Assembly (NCBI GenBank): GCA_030562195.1
Contig: JAUJPP010000007.1
Coordinates: 18,225,769 to 18,289,768, forward strand
Source of the DNA: Nipponacmea schrenckii
Taxonomy: Eukaryota; Mollusca; Gastropoda; Lottiidae
Direction of reading: 5' to 3'
Length of the DNA stretch: 64,000 bases
A model generated the notes under the pieces. That model was not told the DNA's origin and searched no databases. It worked only from the letters and a program-made list of their open reading frames with translations. Position numbers and translations under genes: made by a program. Positions 35,392-47,567 of this stretch are shown here, in pieces; the stretch's first letter is position 1, and each line of letters begins with the position of its first letter.

Positions 35392-36975
35392 TTAAAAATA
35401 GTTTACCAAGACCACCAGTGATATCAATATGGCTGCAAAATAAAAAGAGAAATTATAACTTTTAAAAAAAAATTTTTTTTAACTATATAATTGAGAAAAT
35501 GAGCGTTTTTGCGATGATAATCCTTGTGTGATTCCATTTTCTGAATTTACAAAGGATATTGATGGCTATAGAATATCAATGACATATTCCATCAAATCAA
35601 TGGTAGTTCATTCTATAGTACATAATCTCCCAGCAAGATGTATTTGAATATTAATGCTTCTCAAATAAATGAAATATCATGTACCAGTTCTATATGGAAG
35701 CAGGGAATCTTTTGAGTTCGTTGACTTAGGTGTGGTTCCATCTAAAATAACAAATTAACAACTTCACTGTATTACGTTTATAGAACTAGGACATCAGTGC
35801 GGTAAAAAGTACCTCACTTTTTAATATGACATATTTTAAAATGAAATTTTTATTGCTCTTTTCCCATAAAATATGTGTCAAAATGCACAAAATATTTCTA
35901 TTTTGGAAATATAATTTGTTGCCTCATATAAATTTGGGGAACGAAACTAAAGAAATACTGTTCAGATTATGATAAAGAATCCCTATACCTGCCTTAAACA
36001 ACTCTTTAGAATTCCACAGATAATAAATAATGAATGTGATTTACCTTCATAAGTTTTAAAACAAGTCTTATCTGTAGAGTGGTGATGCTCTTTGAAACCT
36101 GGATTGCATTCACATATTGTATCAGATACTGAGGTACAGACCGATTCGATAAAAGCGTTTGCACGACATACAGAACAATAGTCGCAGCTTGTAGAAGTAT
36201 CAGTTCTGTTGCTGAAGGTATATTCAGTGCATGGTGCACATGTTACACTTTGTGTTTTAGTACAATGTATTTCGACATAAAGTCCAGGTCCACACAAACA
36301 ATCTGGAAAACAAGATAAATCTACTTTCCAGGCGATTCACGTAATGCTATGCTTATTTTATACTAATAACTTCTTAACATTTGAATTTTAAAGCTCTTAT
36401 GAGCTTAATACCGCTGTCCTGTCCAAATGATTTTTTTTTGTGGACACTACAAGACGTTACGAAATGTTTGAATTCTAGACTCTGATTGCTATTTAGACAG
36501 TTGTTAGCTGTAGTTGAGTTAGAAATGTTGCACCCAATCATATTTGTTACTGACTTTGACCTCACCCAATGAACTCTAAAATTGATCATGTATAAGTATT
36601 GGGTATAAGAAGAAACATTGGAAGAAAATGAAACGAAATATCTAAATAGAATAAAGCAGTCGATTAATGTTAAATCTTACCTTGGTCTTGAGCCTGTAAT
36701 TAAAATTGTTATAAAAGTTTTTAAAAGTTATCTGTTTATATCTATAAAATACTATAAATAATGTACAACCAAGAATCCTGTATATTCCAACACTCCATTT
36801 TCCATTAGCAAAAGTACAATATTATGCACATTGTTAAGGACACCAAGCACATGGTTCTCACAGAACATAGACCTTTAAAAGCCCCCTTTAAAGTAAATTG
36901 TGGACTTACGTGACTATTTACAAACCAAGATAACCATATAATAACCAGGTATAGAGATGGCATCTTTATAATCAT
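35392..36975 (-). CDS. Short TNF-receptor-superfamily-like membrane protein
   Basis: Exons on the minus strand: 36910-36975 (Met and a hydrophobic signal peptide, MPSLYLVIIWLSWFVNSH), a 13-bp micro-exon 36681-36693, 36045-36302 (two cysteine-rich domains), 35685-35741 (Ser/Thr/Lys stalk) and 35392-35432 (hydrophobic AILISLVVLVNYF, then stop). All junctions are GT-AG with agreeing phases, giving about 144 aa. The central exon has 12 cysteines in TNFR spacing (CGPGLYVEIHC, CAPCTEYTF, CDYCSVC, ICECNPGF). The final segment is short for a membrane span; a donor (GTAAAC) inside it may lead to exons lost or displaced by the adjoining Penelope element. The ligand is unknown. The last exon is uncertain. 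Confidence 0.72.
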
Positions 36976-38673
36976 ACTTAAATTGGAGGTCTGAAAGATA
37001 TATAAAATATAACCATTATTGCTTAAACAAGGATATGAAATGATAGAATAAAATACTTTATTATTGGGGTCAGTCACTGCTACTTATTCTGTATGCACAA
37101 TAACTGATTTCCGTGCAGGTTTGAAGATACGCCCAGTAGCTTTGATTACGAGTAGACAAAATAACAATCAAAAGAATCCCTAAATAATTGTTGTCTGTAG
37201 AGTGAGCAGAGTTGCACTTAGACTATGAAAATGCAATGATGGTGTGACATCTTAGTACATGACTGGCTTGAAACTGGTTGTTAATACATGTATACAGTTT
37301 TTACAGATCCTGTTACAATGCTACATCCATACAGATACGTTTTAAATATCCCACATATTACTCTTCTTACCACAAAAAAACAACATTCTTATTACATATA
37401 GCTAATTAATAACATAAGGTTATATTTATAATTACAATTATACCCCTTCACGTGTATTTGTTCTTTATTGAGCAATACACACTTCAATGCAGTCCCTTTC
37501 TATTTGACTCAGCCTTAACAGCGTCCTTAGTTACGATCCATTCAAATGTAAAATGAAAATCAATATTTATTATAGTTGTGTTACTTTGATCTACTTTATT
37601 TATCTATACAAATGTAGTAAGACAGACAGACATTATGGGTCATTACTCATAAAATCTGAATGGAACAACGAATTCGTATTTTATTCGAAAAAACTTTTTT
37701 TTAAAACGCGTGTCCCCTAAAAACATTTCAACCTTGTTAACCTTATAGATTTATAATCAGTGTCAATGTTCGGCAGAAAGAAAAGAAAATATCCCATGTC
37801 AATCTAAAAGTATTTAATTTCAACCGAATCTATTCCCTGTCAACCAAAACTATTTAATCTCATTCAAATTCAATGCTCCAGTAACATGTTTAACAGTTAA
37901 ATATATTAGTGTGTTTTACATGTAAACAGAATACAAAAATTAAACATTCTGAATGGAGTATTAAGGTATAAATACAATGTTTACTTTGACTGACTGGAAT
38001 TTTTAGAAATACAATTGTTAAATATACAATAAAGAAAAAAGATCATTTACTACCAAATTCATTAAAACATGTTTTAACCTACAGAAATGGTTAGGCCCTA
38101 TCTAAAATAGATATAGTATTATAGTAACATTTCTACCGTAGCAATTACTGTAACTAATTATTCCTAATCTTTATAGTATTTGAAAATTAAGTTACCAAAT
38201 GATTGTAATTGGCATTGCATATTTTTCAAAAATTTATCAACTTTTTTGTGTTCCATGTTGTTTAAGATGAAATACAATGCGTTTTTTAACCAAAAAACGT
38301 CAAAGGTTATTTAATACATCGGAAAGGTTTTGTAAATTATAATAAGAAGTCTGTGTAAGAAGCCGAAAGCCCTATCATCAGTAATCTAATAACAAATTTT
38401 TAGATGTAACATTCACTAACTATAAAACAGATAATTTTAAACCATTCGCAAAAATAATTGAAACTTTTGAAACGTTTCAGACATGCCATGGACCATTCAA
38501 TATAAGACAGAAAAATAAATTACAAGCTAGTTACAGCGCGAAAGTTTTCTTTTACATTTAACAAGTCACGTCTGAAGAAAACATATACCTCAATAGTATA
38601 ATTATAGATGTATAGTGTGTTTATGGTGATATCATGCATAACAGGTTAGGGCGACCTGGACAAATCTGGTATT
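36976..38673. other. Intergenic, AT-rich
   Basis: About 1.7 kb without a recognisable gene, upstream of the TNFR-like gene. No repeat structure stands out. Confidence 0.45.
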
Positions 38674-38677
38674 CTAG

Positions 38678-39468
38678 TGTTACGGGCGTGGTAAGCTACA
38701 AGTTGTTGGCTTAGGCAACCTGGAGAGTTGGTTACAATGACACCTTTATTGAATGAGGAAAATTCCAGAATGAATTGATCACAGAAATGTATATTATAGC
38801 TAATGACATTGTTGTCTAGAGGATGATTTAAATAAAAAGTACAATGTATAATATCTGACTTCTAATGACAAGGCAATTCTATTGAAATACTAATACTGAT
38901 AACCCACGAGGAATTCCTAAGGACATCATAAGGTCAAAGGTCAATCATGAAAAATGAATAAAATAACCATTCCGAAAGACAAAGGGAAAAAACATAACAT
39001 AATATAGTAATTAATGAATGACAATAGTAGTGATGATTAATAACAAATAATATACTTTGATTTAACCTTACATTTGACTTATAACTTTAAGATTGCCAAA
39101 ATGGATGAGCTAACTGAATCGGAATGCACAGTCATCACAATCTTAACAAAACATCAAAACCATGGAAATAACTTATTGACATCTTAAAATAATACTCGAA
39201 ATGCATTCTTAATATACTTATACATAAAATTAGACAATAGTAATTAAATAAAATGGATTAATTACCTGCAGAGAGAGAAAAACCAAGAGTTGGTTACAAT
39301 GACACCTTTATTGAATGAGGAAAATTCCAGAATGAATTGGCGGCATAAAAGATCACGTGATCTCCCCAAATCCGTGCACCGGTTAAAGTGGCGAACTAGT
39401 ATGTTAAAGATACCAGTTAAAGTTTAAAAAGGGGTGCCTATTTCCCTACATTAATAAAGACTGTCACA
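38678..39468 (-). repeat. 3' LTR of the decayed Gypsy element, composite
   Basis: It begins TGTTACGGGCGTGG at the outer edge and ends CTGTCACA next to the purine tract. The outer 570 bp (to about 39,247) match the other LTR. The inner 220 bp add a second copy of a ~75-bp block (39,265-39,338, with AAGGTGTCATTGTAACC and AATAAA on the minus strand) and about 130 bp absent from the other LTR. An 18-bp piece is missing near 38,721. Confidence 0.75.
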
Positions 39469-39480
39469 CTCTCCCCGCCT
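39469..39480 (-). promoter_or_regulatory. Polypurine tract of the decayed Gypsy element
   Basis: On the minus strand AGGCGGGGAGAG directly precedes TGTGACAG, the inner end of the composite LTR. Confidence 0.75.
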
Positions 39481-39900
39481 GAATGAAATGTCGTCCCTGA
39501 CATTTAAGAACTTAATAACAAAAATCTTAAATAAAATACCTAAGCTTAATAATAAGATCTACAATCTCCAAACTATAAGCATCATTAAAGACTTTTACAA
39601 TACATAAAGAGTTTGTAAGACAACAGAATACAATTCTAAATATTACTCAAATTACCTCCCTTTACTTGTAAATATAATACTCATTTAAACATTCACCTTA
39701 AAACAAGGATTAAACAGATCTTACATAAAGATAGAATATTAGTTGGCCACCTAATTTCACATCTGATGCAGTCAGTTACATTGACAACAATGATCTTTAT
39801 GAATACAAGCATTATAAAGTACAATACAATAGACAAATATCTTAAAATCTACATTGATTTTTAAAGTACATACTAATAAAATAACAAAACATTTAATTTA

Positions 39901-40488
39901 TTATAAATATGATGGTTCTTTATATTTCAAGAACTGATATGGTGTTTTTGCACGAATCCTCCTTGAATATGATGGTTTTCCCAAAGAATTATATGTAAAC
40001 TGTTTTGGGGCAACACGTTTTCTAACTGATCTCTGTTTATTAAACTCCTGATCACTTGAATTGTCTTCACATAATGGAATGTCATTTCCACCACTAGAAT
40101 TTTCCAAATTATCTTTTTCACTTACAACTGGTTTATCTGAAATATCTCCATTTACATCATAAATAATTGTATCACTTCTACTACTGGAATGAGTATTATT
40201 ATCACTATTTTCACTATCACAGATGGTAATATTATTATCACAATTCTCACTATCACTATGAGAATTTATATTTTCCATACAATTACCATTGTTCTCATCA
40301 CAACAAATTGAGACACGGTCAGGTATATTAATATTAGGCACATTATCAGTTTTGGGAATAAATTCACTGGCATTAGGATTTAAATATGAAGTGTCCCTAA
40401 CCCAATTAGGAGATATATTCTGATTCAGATTCAGTTTCTGGCTTAGTTTTAGACCTACTTTTCTTAGAATCATTAATTTTACTATCAT
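39901..40488 (-). pseudogene. Pol C-terminal tail of the decayed Gypsy element
   Basis: About 195 codons, acidic and rich in Asn, Asp and Ser, ending in a basic motif (RKRVAPKQFTYNSLGKPSY) common at the C-terminus of Gypsy integrases. It is out of frame with the integrase upstream because of an indel near 40,550. Confidence 0.65.
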
Positions 40489-40541
40489 TATTAGGTAACG
40501 GTAAACTATTACATTGTAAAAGTAAATTCCTATGTAATACC

Positions 40542-41680
40542 CTAGTACGCCCTTTTTCCATTTTCCTGTCTTACTTCATAAACTGGTGAATCCTTTAATC
40601 TACGTACAACAACAAATATTTCTGACTCCCAATGAGATCTTAACTTTCCTGGTCCACCCTTTTCAAGTAAATTCCTGACCAATACCCTATCACCTATTTC
40701 TAAAACAGAACTAACTCTCTTATCAAAATTTCTTTTACCCTTCTCAGCAGACTTCTGTTGGTTCCTTGAAGCAATATCATAAGCCTCTTGCATCTGAGAT
40801 TTCCAGTTATCAACAAACTGTCTGTAAGAAACATTATTCTGGTCTGGTAGTTGATCATTAAACATTAAATCTATGGGTAATCTAGGATGTCTACCAAAAA
40901 CTAAAAAAAATGGTGAATAACCAGTAGAATCATTGGTACAACAATTATATGCATGAACTAACTTATCAAGATGTGTTTTCCAATTACCCTTTTGGTCTCT
41001 TGGTAAGGTTTTAAGCATTCCAAGAAGTGTTCTGTTAAATCTTTCAGAAGTACCATTACCCATTGGATGATAAGGTGTGGTTCTTGAATGTGAAACTCCA
41101 CTTAATTTCTGTAATTGATGAAAGATCTGGTTTTCAAATTCTTTGCCTTGATCGTGGTGTAAACGTTGAGGGAATCCAAATTTATAAACATAATCATTGA
41201 AAATTCTCTCTGCAGCTGTTTTAGCAGATTTATTCTTGGTTGCGTAGGCTTGAGCAAATCTTGTGTAGTGGTCGACAACTACCAAAATATATTCATAACC
41301 TCCTTTGGACTTTTCTAGATGGAGAAAGTCAATGGATACTAGTTCAAAAGGATGGGTGGTAATTATTGGCTGTAGAGGTGCTTTAGTTTGATATTGAGGC
41401 TTCTTATCTTTTATACATTCACACTTCTTCTGAATAAATTCTTCTACTGTCTTAACCATTAAAGGCCAATAAAATCTGTCTCTGATCAGGCTTAAAACAC
41501 GTTCTGGACCTTGATGACCCATATCATTATGTGTTGTTTTATAACTGTATCAATATATTTCTCAGGTAAAACTAACTGACTAATCTCACCACGATTAGGT
41601 AACTTAACTATCCTTCTTAAAATTCCATTCTCATCAAACTTTAACTTATCAAACTCCCTTAATAATAACCTGACTTTCAA
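40542..41680 (-). pseudogene. Integrase of the decayed Gypsy element, frame-broken
   Basis: The N-terminal part is in frame 41,492-41,680, and the HHCC finger and core continue in another frame from 41,522 to 40,542. Core residues are visible: D in ELVSIDFLH, D in LHHDQGKEFEN and E in GTSERFNRTL, with 35 residues between the last two (DD35E). GPGKLRSHWESEIFVVVRR is the usual chromodomain-like or GPF tail. The frameshift lies near 41,525. Confidence 0.88.
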
Positions 41681-41865
41681 ACTAAGATCTTTTCTTTCTT
41701 GTTTACTTGGAAATTCTTTCTTTACAACATACTTCCTAACTTGTGAGATTACATCATCATTCTTTTGCTCCTTCAGTAGATCTGATGTTTTAATACTAGT
41801 CTGGATTGAAGATATTGTTATAGGTTCTTGAATACTATTGATATGATCACCAGCTGGTCTAGTTT

Positions 41866-43866
41866 CTATATATTTGCAGAATCTATGGTAGTATTAATAG
41901 CTTCTTGGGTAATTTCTTCACTACATTCTGATATTAACTGGTTTATATCTAAAGGCATACGACTAAGTCCATCTGCATCTTGGTTTAATCTTCCAGGTTT
42001 ATAATGAATAACAAAGTTGAAATCAGCGAGTTCCGCCACCCACCTCAATCTAGTTGCATCAAGTTTTGGTGATGTAAACAAATATGAAAGAGGGTTATTG
42101 TCTGTGTATACATCGAACTTTGTTGAATAATAGAGATAATCTCTAAATCTGTCGGTCACTGCCCATTTCAAGACTAAAAATTCTAATTTCCCAGAGTGCA
42201 TATTATAATTCTTTTCTGATGGACTCAAAGTTCTGGAGGCATAGGCCACAACAGCTAATTTTCCATTTTGTTGCTTCTGGTACAAAACAGCACCTAGCCC
42301 TTCATGAGATGCATCTACATGTAATACAAATGGCTGGTTAAAGTTAGGATAAACCATGACTGGTGGTTGAGTGAGACTGTCAACTAATTCATCTAAAACT
42401 CTTTGGTGTTCAGTAGTCCAGTTGATAAGTTGTGTAGATGGTGCTTGACCTTTCTTGTTTGATTTCCTTGTAGACTGTTTCTTGGATTCTTGATTGGTTT
42501 TAGTAGAAGTTTGAAGTAAATCATACAAAATTTTAGCTTTCCTTGAAAAATCTGCAATGTATCTTCTATAGTAGCCAATGAAACCTAACAATTTTCGTAC
42601 ATCTCCAACTGTTGATGGGGTTTTAGACTTAAGGGAGATAACTGCCTCTTTATCCTTAGGATCCATAGTATAACCATCTGCAGTTATTAAATGACCTAAA
42701 TACCTTACTTTACTCCTAAACAATTCACACTTAGAGGGTTTCAACTTAACACCTTTAGCCTTAAAACGACGTAAAACTGACCTAATATTTTCAATGTGAT
42801 CATCAAATGTACCACTATAAACTAATACATCATCTAAATAAGGCAAACAAATATCATCTCTCAAACCTTCTAGACAATCATTCATAAAATTTTGAAAACA
42901 ACCTGGTGCTCCAGATAAACCAAACGGAATTCGACACCATTCATATTGACCCCAAGGCGTTACAAATGACGTATATTTTCTGCATTCTTCTATGACAAAT
43001 CCTTGGTGATATGCTTGGCCTTGATCTAGTAAACTGAAGAATTTACTTCCACCCAAACTGTTCAATGCATCATCTACTCTTGGTATTGGATGTTGATTCT
43101 GTATTGTTTTTAAATTAAGTTTCCGGTAATCGATACACAGGCGTAAACTTTTATCTTTCTTTCTCACACAGACGATGGGACTTGAATAGGGTGAGTTTGA
43201 CTTTCGAATCCACTGTTTAACTAGCAGGTCATGGACATAGTCTTTGACTTCTTGGTAAAGTGGTTTGGGAATTGATAAGTAAGAATGTTGGACTGGATTT
43301 TGGTCAGTTAAATTAATTCCAAGTTGTAAATCAGGAACACAACCAATGTCTTTTTCATCTTTAGAAAATGCTCCACATTCTTCTCTCAACAGTATCCTTA
43401 CTTTCTGTATCTGTTCATCACTTAAACAAGACTTGGATAAATCTATAGGTGGATCCCATGTTTGTTCATGAATATCTGTAGTTGATGGTTCAGTATTGTC
43501 TATGCTAATAGTTGAAGACCTTGGATTAATTTGACAAAGACCAACTGATACTAAAGATGAAACAGATTCTAAACATCCCAAAGGTGTACGACGTCTCAAA
43601 AAAATATTCCTATTGGTTCTATTTACAACTAAAAGCTTCACTGTTGACCTAACATTATTTAATCTTATTATTGACTCCTTAACCTCAATACCCAACTTAT
43701 CGAAAGAATCTGGAACAAATAAAGCTTGAGAATATAAATCCCTCTTATCACATTGTATAACAGCTTTAATAAACCTTACTGAATTCTTGGGTAAAACTAT
43801 CTTTTTACTGCCTGAATGAACATGACCTAATTTCTCACCATCTTCCCTTGATATCAAGTCTACCAT
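41866..43866 (-). pseudogene. Reverse transcriptase and RNase H of the decayed Gypsy element
   Basis: 666 open codons. RT motifs: [44 protein letters not shown] and the catalytic [12 protein letters not shown]. RNase [18 protein letters not shown], then [17 protein letters not shown] and VYTDNNPL. The protein is otherwise whole, but it is separated from the protease upstream by a one-base loss near 43,888 and from the integrase by a break near 41,870. Confidence 0.9.
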
Positions 43867-45808
43867 AACTGAAGCATTCCTATCATTAAATTGGCAACTG
43901 AAGACTTTAAACTATTAACAAATTGATTTTTATCTGAATTACAATACTTAATAACATTATAACCTATTAATGGCCTATCAATCCCTGCTGAAGTCGTCAC
44001 TAAAAATGGTACAAGAATAGGAGAATTACTATCTAACAATTCTAGTTTCAAAACAATATAACCAATGAAAGGAATTACCGTTCCACTTGCAGAATACAAA
44101 TTTTGACCATTTAACAAATCATCTATTGGTTTAATTTGAGATTCAACACATGAAAACTTATTTAACAACCAATCTCTATGAACTAATGATACTTGTGAAC
44201 CTGTGTCCCAAAGTACCTCAGTTTTTAATGAATTTAATTTACAATTAATTAAACATTGCTCACCAACAATCTTACAAATATCCCTTTTCGACAACTTAGA
44301 CACTGAGAATACCTCTCCCTTCCTAACTGGAGCTGTAACGGGACTTCTGGATTCACTCTCTGTCCCATGGTTGTGATCCTTGCTCGTTTCCCTGTCTGGC
44401 TAAGTTGGCTCTACATTCAAAAACTAAAATGTCCTGATAAACCACATCTCCAGCAATGTCTACAGGTGTTCTGATGACCATCTCTGTAACAGTTATAACA
44501 TGATCTAGGTGGACCTCTGGCTAGTGAATTGGATACTGGTTGATGATATACAGGTGGTTGATTTCTGATAGGAACACAACCAATGTCTTTTTCATCTTTA
44601 GAAAATGCTCCACATTCTTCTCTCAACAGTATCCTTACTTTCTGTATTTGTTCATCACTTAAACAAGACTTGGATAAATCTATAGGTGGATCCCATGTTT
44701 GTTCATGAATATCTGTAGTTGATGGTTCAGTATTGTCTATGCTATTAGTTGAAGACCTTGGATTAAATTGACAAAGACCAACTGATACTAAAGATGAAAC
44801 AGATTCTAAACATCCCAAAGGTGTACGACGTCTCAAAAAAATATCCCTATTGGTTCTATTGACAACTAAAAGCTTCACTGTTGACCTAACATTATTTAAT
44901 CTAATTATTGACTCCTTAACCTCAATACCCAACTTATCGAAAGAATCTGGAACAAATAAAGCTTGAGAATATAAATCCCTCTTATCACATTGTATAACAG
45001 CTTTAATAAACCTTACTGAATTCTTGGGTAAAACTATCTTTTTACTGCCTGAATGAACATGACCTAATTTCTCACCATCTTCCCTTGATATCAAGTCTAC
45101 CATAACTGAAGCATTCCTATCATCTAAATTGGCAACTGAAGACTTTAAACTATTAACAAATTGATTTTTATCTGAATTACAATACTTAATAACATTATAA
45201 CCTATTAATGGCCTATCAATCCCTGCTGAAGTCGTCACTAAAAATGGTACAAGAATAGGAGAATTACTATCTAACAATTCTAGTTTCAAAACAATATAAC
45301 CAATGAAAGGAATTACCGTTCCACTTGCAGAATACAAATTTTGACCATTTAACAAATCATCTATTGGTTTAATTTGAGATTCAACACATGAAAACTTATT
45401 TAACAACCAATCTCTATGAACTAATGATACTTGTGAACCTGTGTCCCAAAGTACCTCAGTTTTTAATGAATTTAATTTACAATTAATTAAACATTGCTCA
45501 CCAACAATCTTACAAATATCCCTTTTCGACAACTTAGACACTGAGAATACCTCTCCCTTCCTAACTGGAGCTGTAACGGGACTTCTGGATTCACTCTCTG
45601 TCCCATGGTTGTGATCCTTGCTCGTTTCCCTGTCTGGCTAAGTTGGCTCTACATTCAAAAACTAAAATGTCCTGATAAACCAATCTCCAGCAATGTCTAC
45701 AGGTGTTCTGATGACCATCTCTGTAACAGTTATAACATGATCTAGGTGGACCTCTGGCTAGTGAATTGGATACTGGTTGATGATATACAGGTGGTTGATT
45801 TCTGATAG
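43334..45808 (-). repeat. 1.24-kb tandem duplication inside the Gypsy element
   Basis: Units of about 1,237 bp, 43,334-44,570 and 44,571-45,808, are almost identical. Each contains the end of the zinc-knuckle region, the protease (LWDTGSQVSLVHRDWL) and the first residues of RT. At the junction near 44,571 the RT start runs straight back into the Gag zinc-finger region (PPVYHQPVSNSLARGPPRS). The right copy keeps protease joined in frame to the RT start; the left copy, which adjoins the full RT, has a one-base loss near 43,888. Confidence 0.93.
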
Positions 45809-46894
45809 GTCTGTAAGTTGACTGGTTCTGATAAACTGGTTGGTTCCGTTGTTTCAGTAATTCTTTAACCTCTGCAAACTCTTCTTTTAATGTCTTCAGT
45901 TCAGATACCAGTAATTTGTTTTCTGTAATCATGTCTTGCTTCTTTTTGGTTTCTGCCATTTCAACCTTCAGTTCAGCTGTGCCAATCTCAGTCTTTTTTT
46001 CTTCACCTTGTTTTTCCTCTCCGTATCTCTTGTAACTATTTCACTCAACTTCTGTATCAAAACCTCATCACAAACCTCCTTACCACAAATAAAAGGCCTA
46101 AACTCCTGACAAATTGACTGATCAAGCAACCCAGTTTCAACAGCTCTAATAAATAACTGATTAACTAATTCTGGTTCATATCTTAATTCATCTTTCTCCT
46201 GTGAACAAAAATTAATCTTATTTCTTAAATCCATAGCCCTAAGTAAAAATTCTTGAGGTTCCTCCTTAATGCCCTGAACAATACCACCTAATTCGTTATA
46301 CAATTCAGTAGCAGTTTGTTCTTTATAGTGAGCCCTCAGAATACCCCTTAAAGTCGGCAAAGAAACGTCTGGTAAACCCTCAAGATAGTTTCTTAGACCC
46401 TTATTAGTGGGAATAGCTCTACTGACACCATCAATTATTTCTATGTCATGATAGTTCTTTTTCTTGCCCAAATCTATTTGTCTTACTAAATTTGTAAATG
46501 ATATGCCAGATTTTTGATCAATAATGCCATTAATTTTAAATTCACGTCTAAATGGAGAGTAATTATTAGAATGTTTATCAAATTCTGCACTTATTGATTC
46601 ACTCTTGTCTGTGATATCTCTATTACTGTCTTTTACTGTTAAAGTTTCAATTTTGGGTTCAGAGACTGATTTGGAATTGCTAAATAATACTTTCCTAATA
46701 GAGTCAATGGCTGATTCCTCATTTTCTGTACCAATCTCTGATAACAACCAACTATCTACCATTTTAACTATCTCTTCGAGCTTTTCTGATTCTGGAGGAC
46801 TCTTTAATTTGTTGACATCAATTATCTCTAATAACTGTGGCCTTGTTGCCAGGAACAAATGACCTCTTAACTGGGTCAAACTCAAACTCTCCAT
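45591..46894 (-). pseudogene. Gag of the decayed Gypsy element
   Basis: ATG at 46,894. The main frame runs to 45,968 (SLTQLRGHLFLATRPQLLEI; LPTLRGILRAHYKEQTATEL; EPQEFLLRAMDLRNKI). At an A7 run near 46,010 homology moves to the frame that reads 45,959-45,591, with a coiled-coil-like segment (ENKLLVSELKTLKEEFAEVK) and the cysteine region CYNCYRDGHQNTCRHC. The second CCHC knuckle is broken between its histidine and last cysteine by a stop (TTT TGA) in both duplicate copies, as described in the findings. Confidence 0.82.
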
Positions 46895-46967
46895 CTTGTC
46901 TATCTTGACAATAACCAGTTATCTTGCTCTCTTCTGCACAATACCAGATGTCTGTTCTCTCTGTACC

Positions 46968-46985
46968 TTCCCGGACAAGCCCCCA
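46968..46985 (-). promoter_or_regulatory. Primer binding site, tRNA-Pro type
   Basis: On the minus strand TGGGGGCTTGTCCGGGAA lies 3 nt (ATT) inside the right LTR. It differs by few bases from the tRNA-Pro primer site used by many retroelements (TGGGGGCTCGTCCGGGAT). Gag starts about 75 bp downstream. Confidence 0.85.
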
Positions 46986-46988
46986 AAT

Positions 46989-47567
46989 TGTTACGGGCGT
47001 GGTAAGCTACAAGTTGTTGGCTTAGGCAACCTGCAGAGAGAGAAAAACCAAGAGTTGGTTACAATGACACCTTTATTGAATGAGGAAAATTCCAGAATCA
47101 ATTGATCACAGAAATGTATATTATAGCTAATGACATTGTTGTCTAGAGGATGATTTAAATAAAAAGTACAATGTATAATATCTGACTTCTAATGACAAGG
47201 CAATTCTATTGAAATACTAATACTGATAACCCACGAGGAATTCCTAAGGACATCATAAGGTCAAAGGTCAATCATGAAAAACGAATAAAATAACCATTCC
47301 GAAAGACTAAGGAAAACATAACATAATATAGCAATTAATGAATGACAATAGTAGTGATGATTAATAACAAATAATATACTTTGATTTAACCTTACATTTG
47401 ACTTATAACTTTAAGATTGCCAAAATGGATGAGCTAACTGAATCGGAATGCACAGTCATCACAATCTTAACAAAACATCAAAACCATGGAAATAACTTAT
47501 TGACATCTTAAAATAATACTCGAAATGCATTCTTAATATACGTATACATAAAATTACACAATAGTAA
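46989..47567 (-). repeat. 5' LTR of the decayed Gypsy element
   Basis: 579 bp from TGTTACGGGCGTGG to ATAGTAA on the plus strand. It matches 38,678-39,247 closely but lacks the inner U3-like part seen at 39,248-39,468, so it appears truncated at its outer end or belongs to a shorter LTR variant. It carries AATAAA (minus strand) in the shared R-like block. Confidence 0.8.

Larger units (their letters stand above)
38678..47567 (-). mobile_element. Decayed Ty3/Gypsy LTR retrotransposon
   Basis: About 8.9 kb read on the minus strand: right LTR, tRNA-Pro-like primer site, Gag, zinc knuckle, protease, RT, RNase H, integrase, C-terminal tail, purine tract, left LTR. It is flanked by CTAG (38,674-38,677 and 47,568-47,571), a possible 4-bp target duplication. 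Several frameshifts, most at homopolymers (A7 near 46,010; near 44,420; 43,888; 41,870; 41,525; 40,550), and an internal 1.24-kb tandem duplication break the coding region. The two LTRs share one long block at high identity but differ in structure. Confidence 0.9.

Noticed and set aside
36374..36589. 71-codon open frame upstream of the TNFR-like exons
   Set aside because: It lies inside an intron of that gene on the same strand and shows no family features or splice support.
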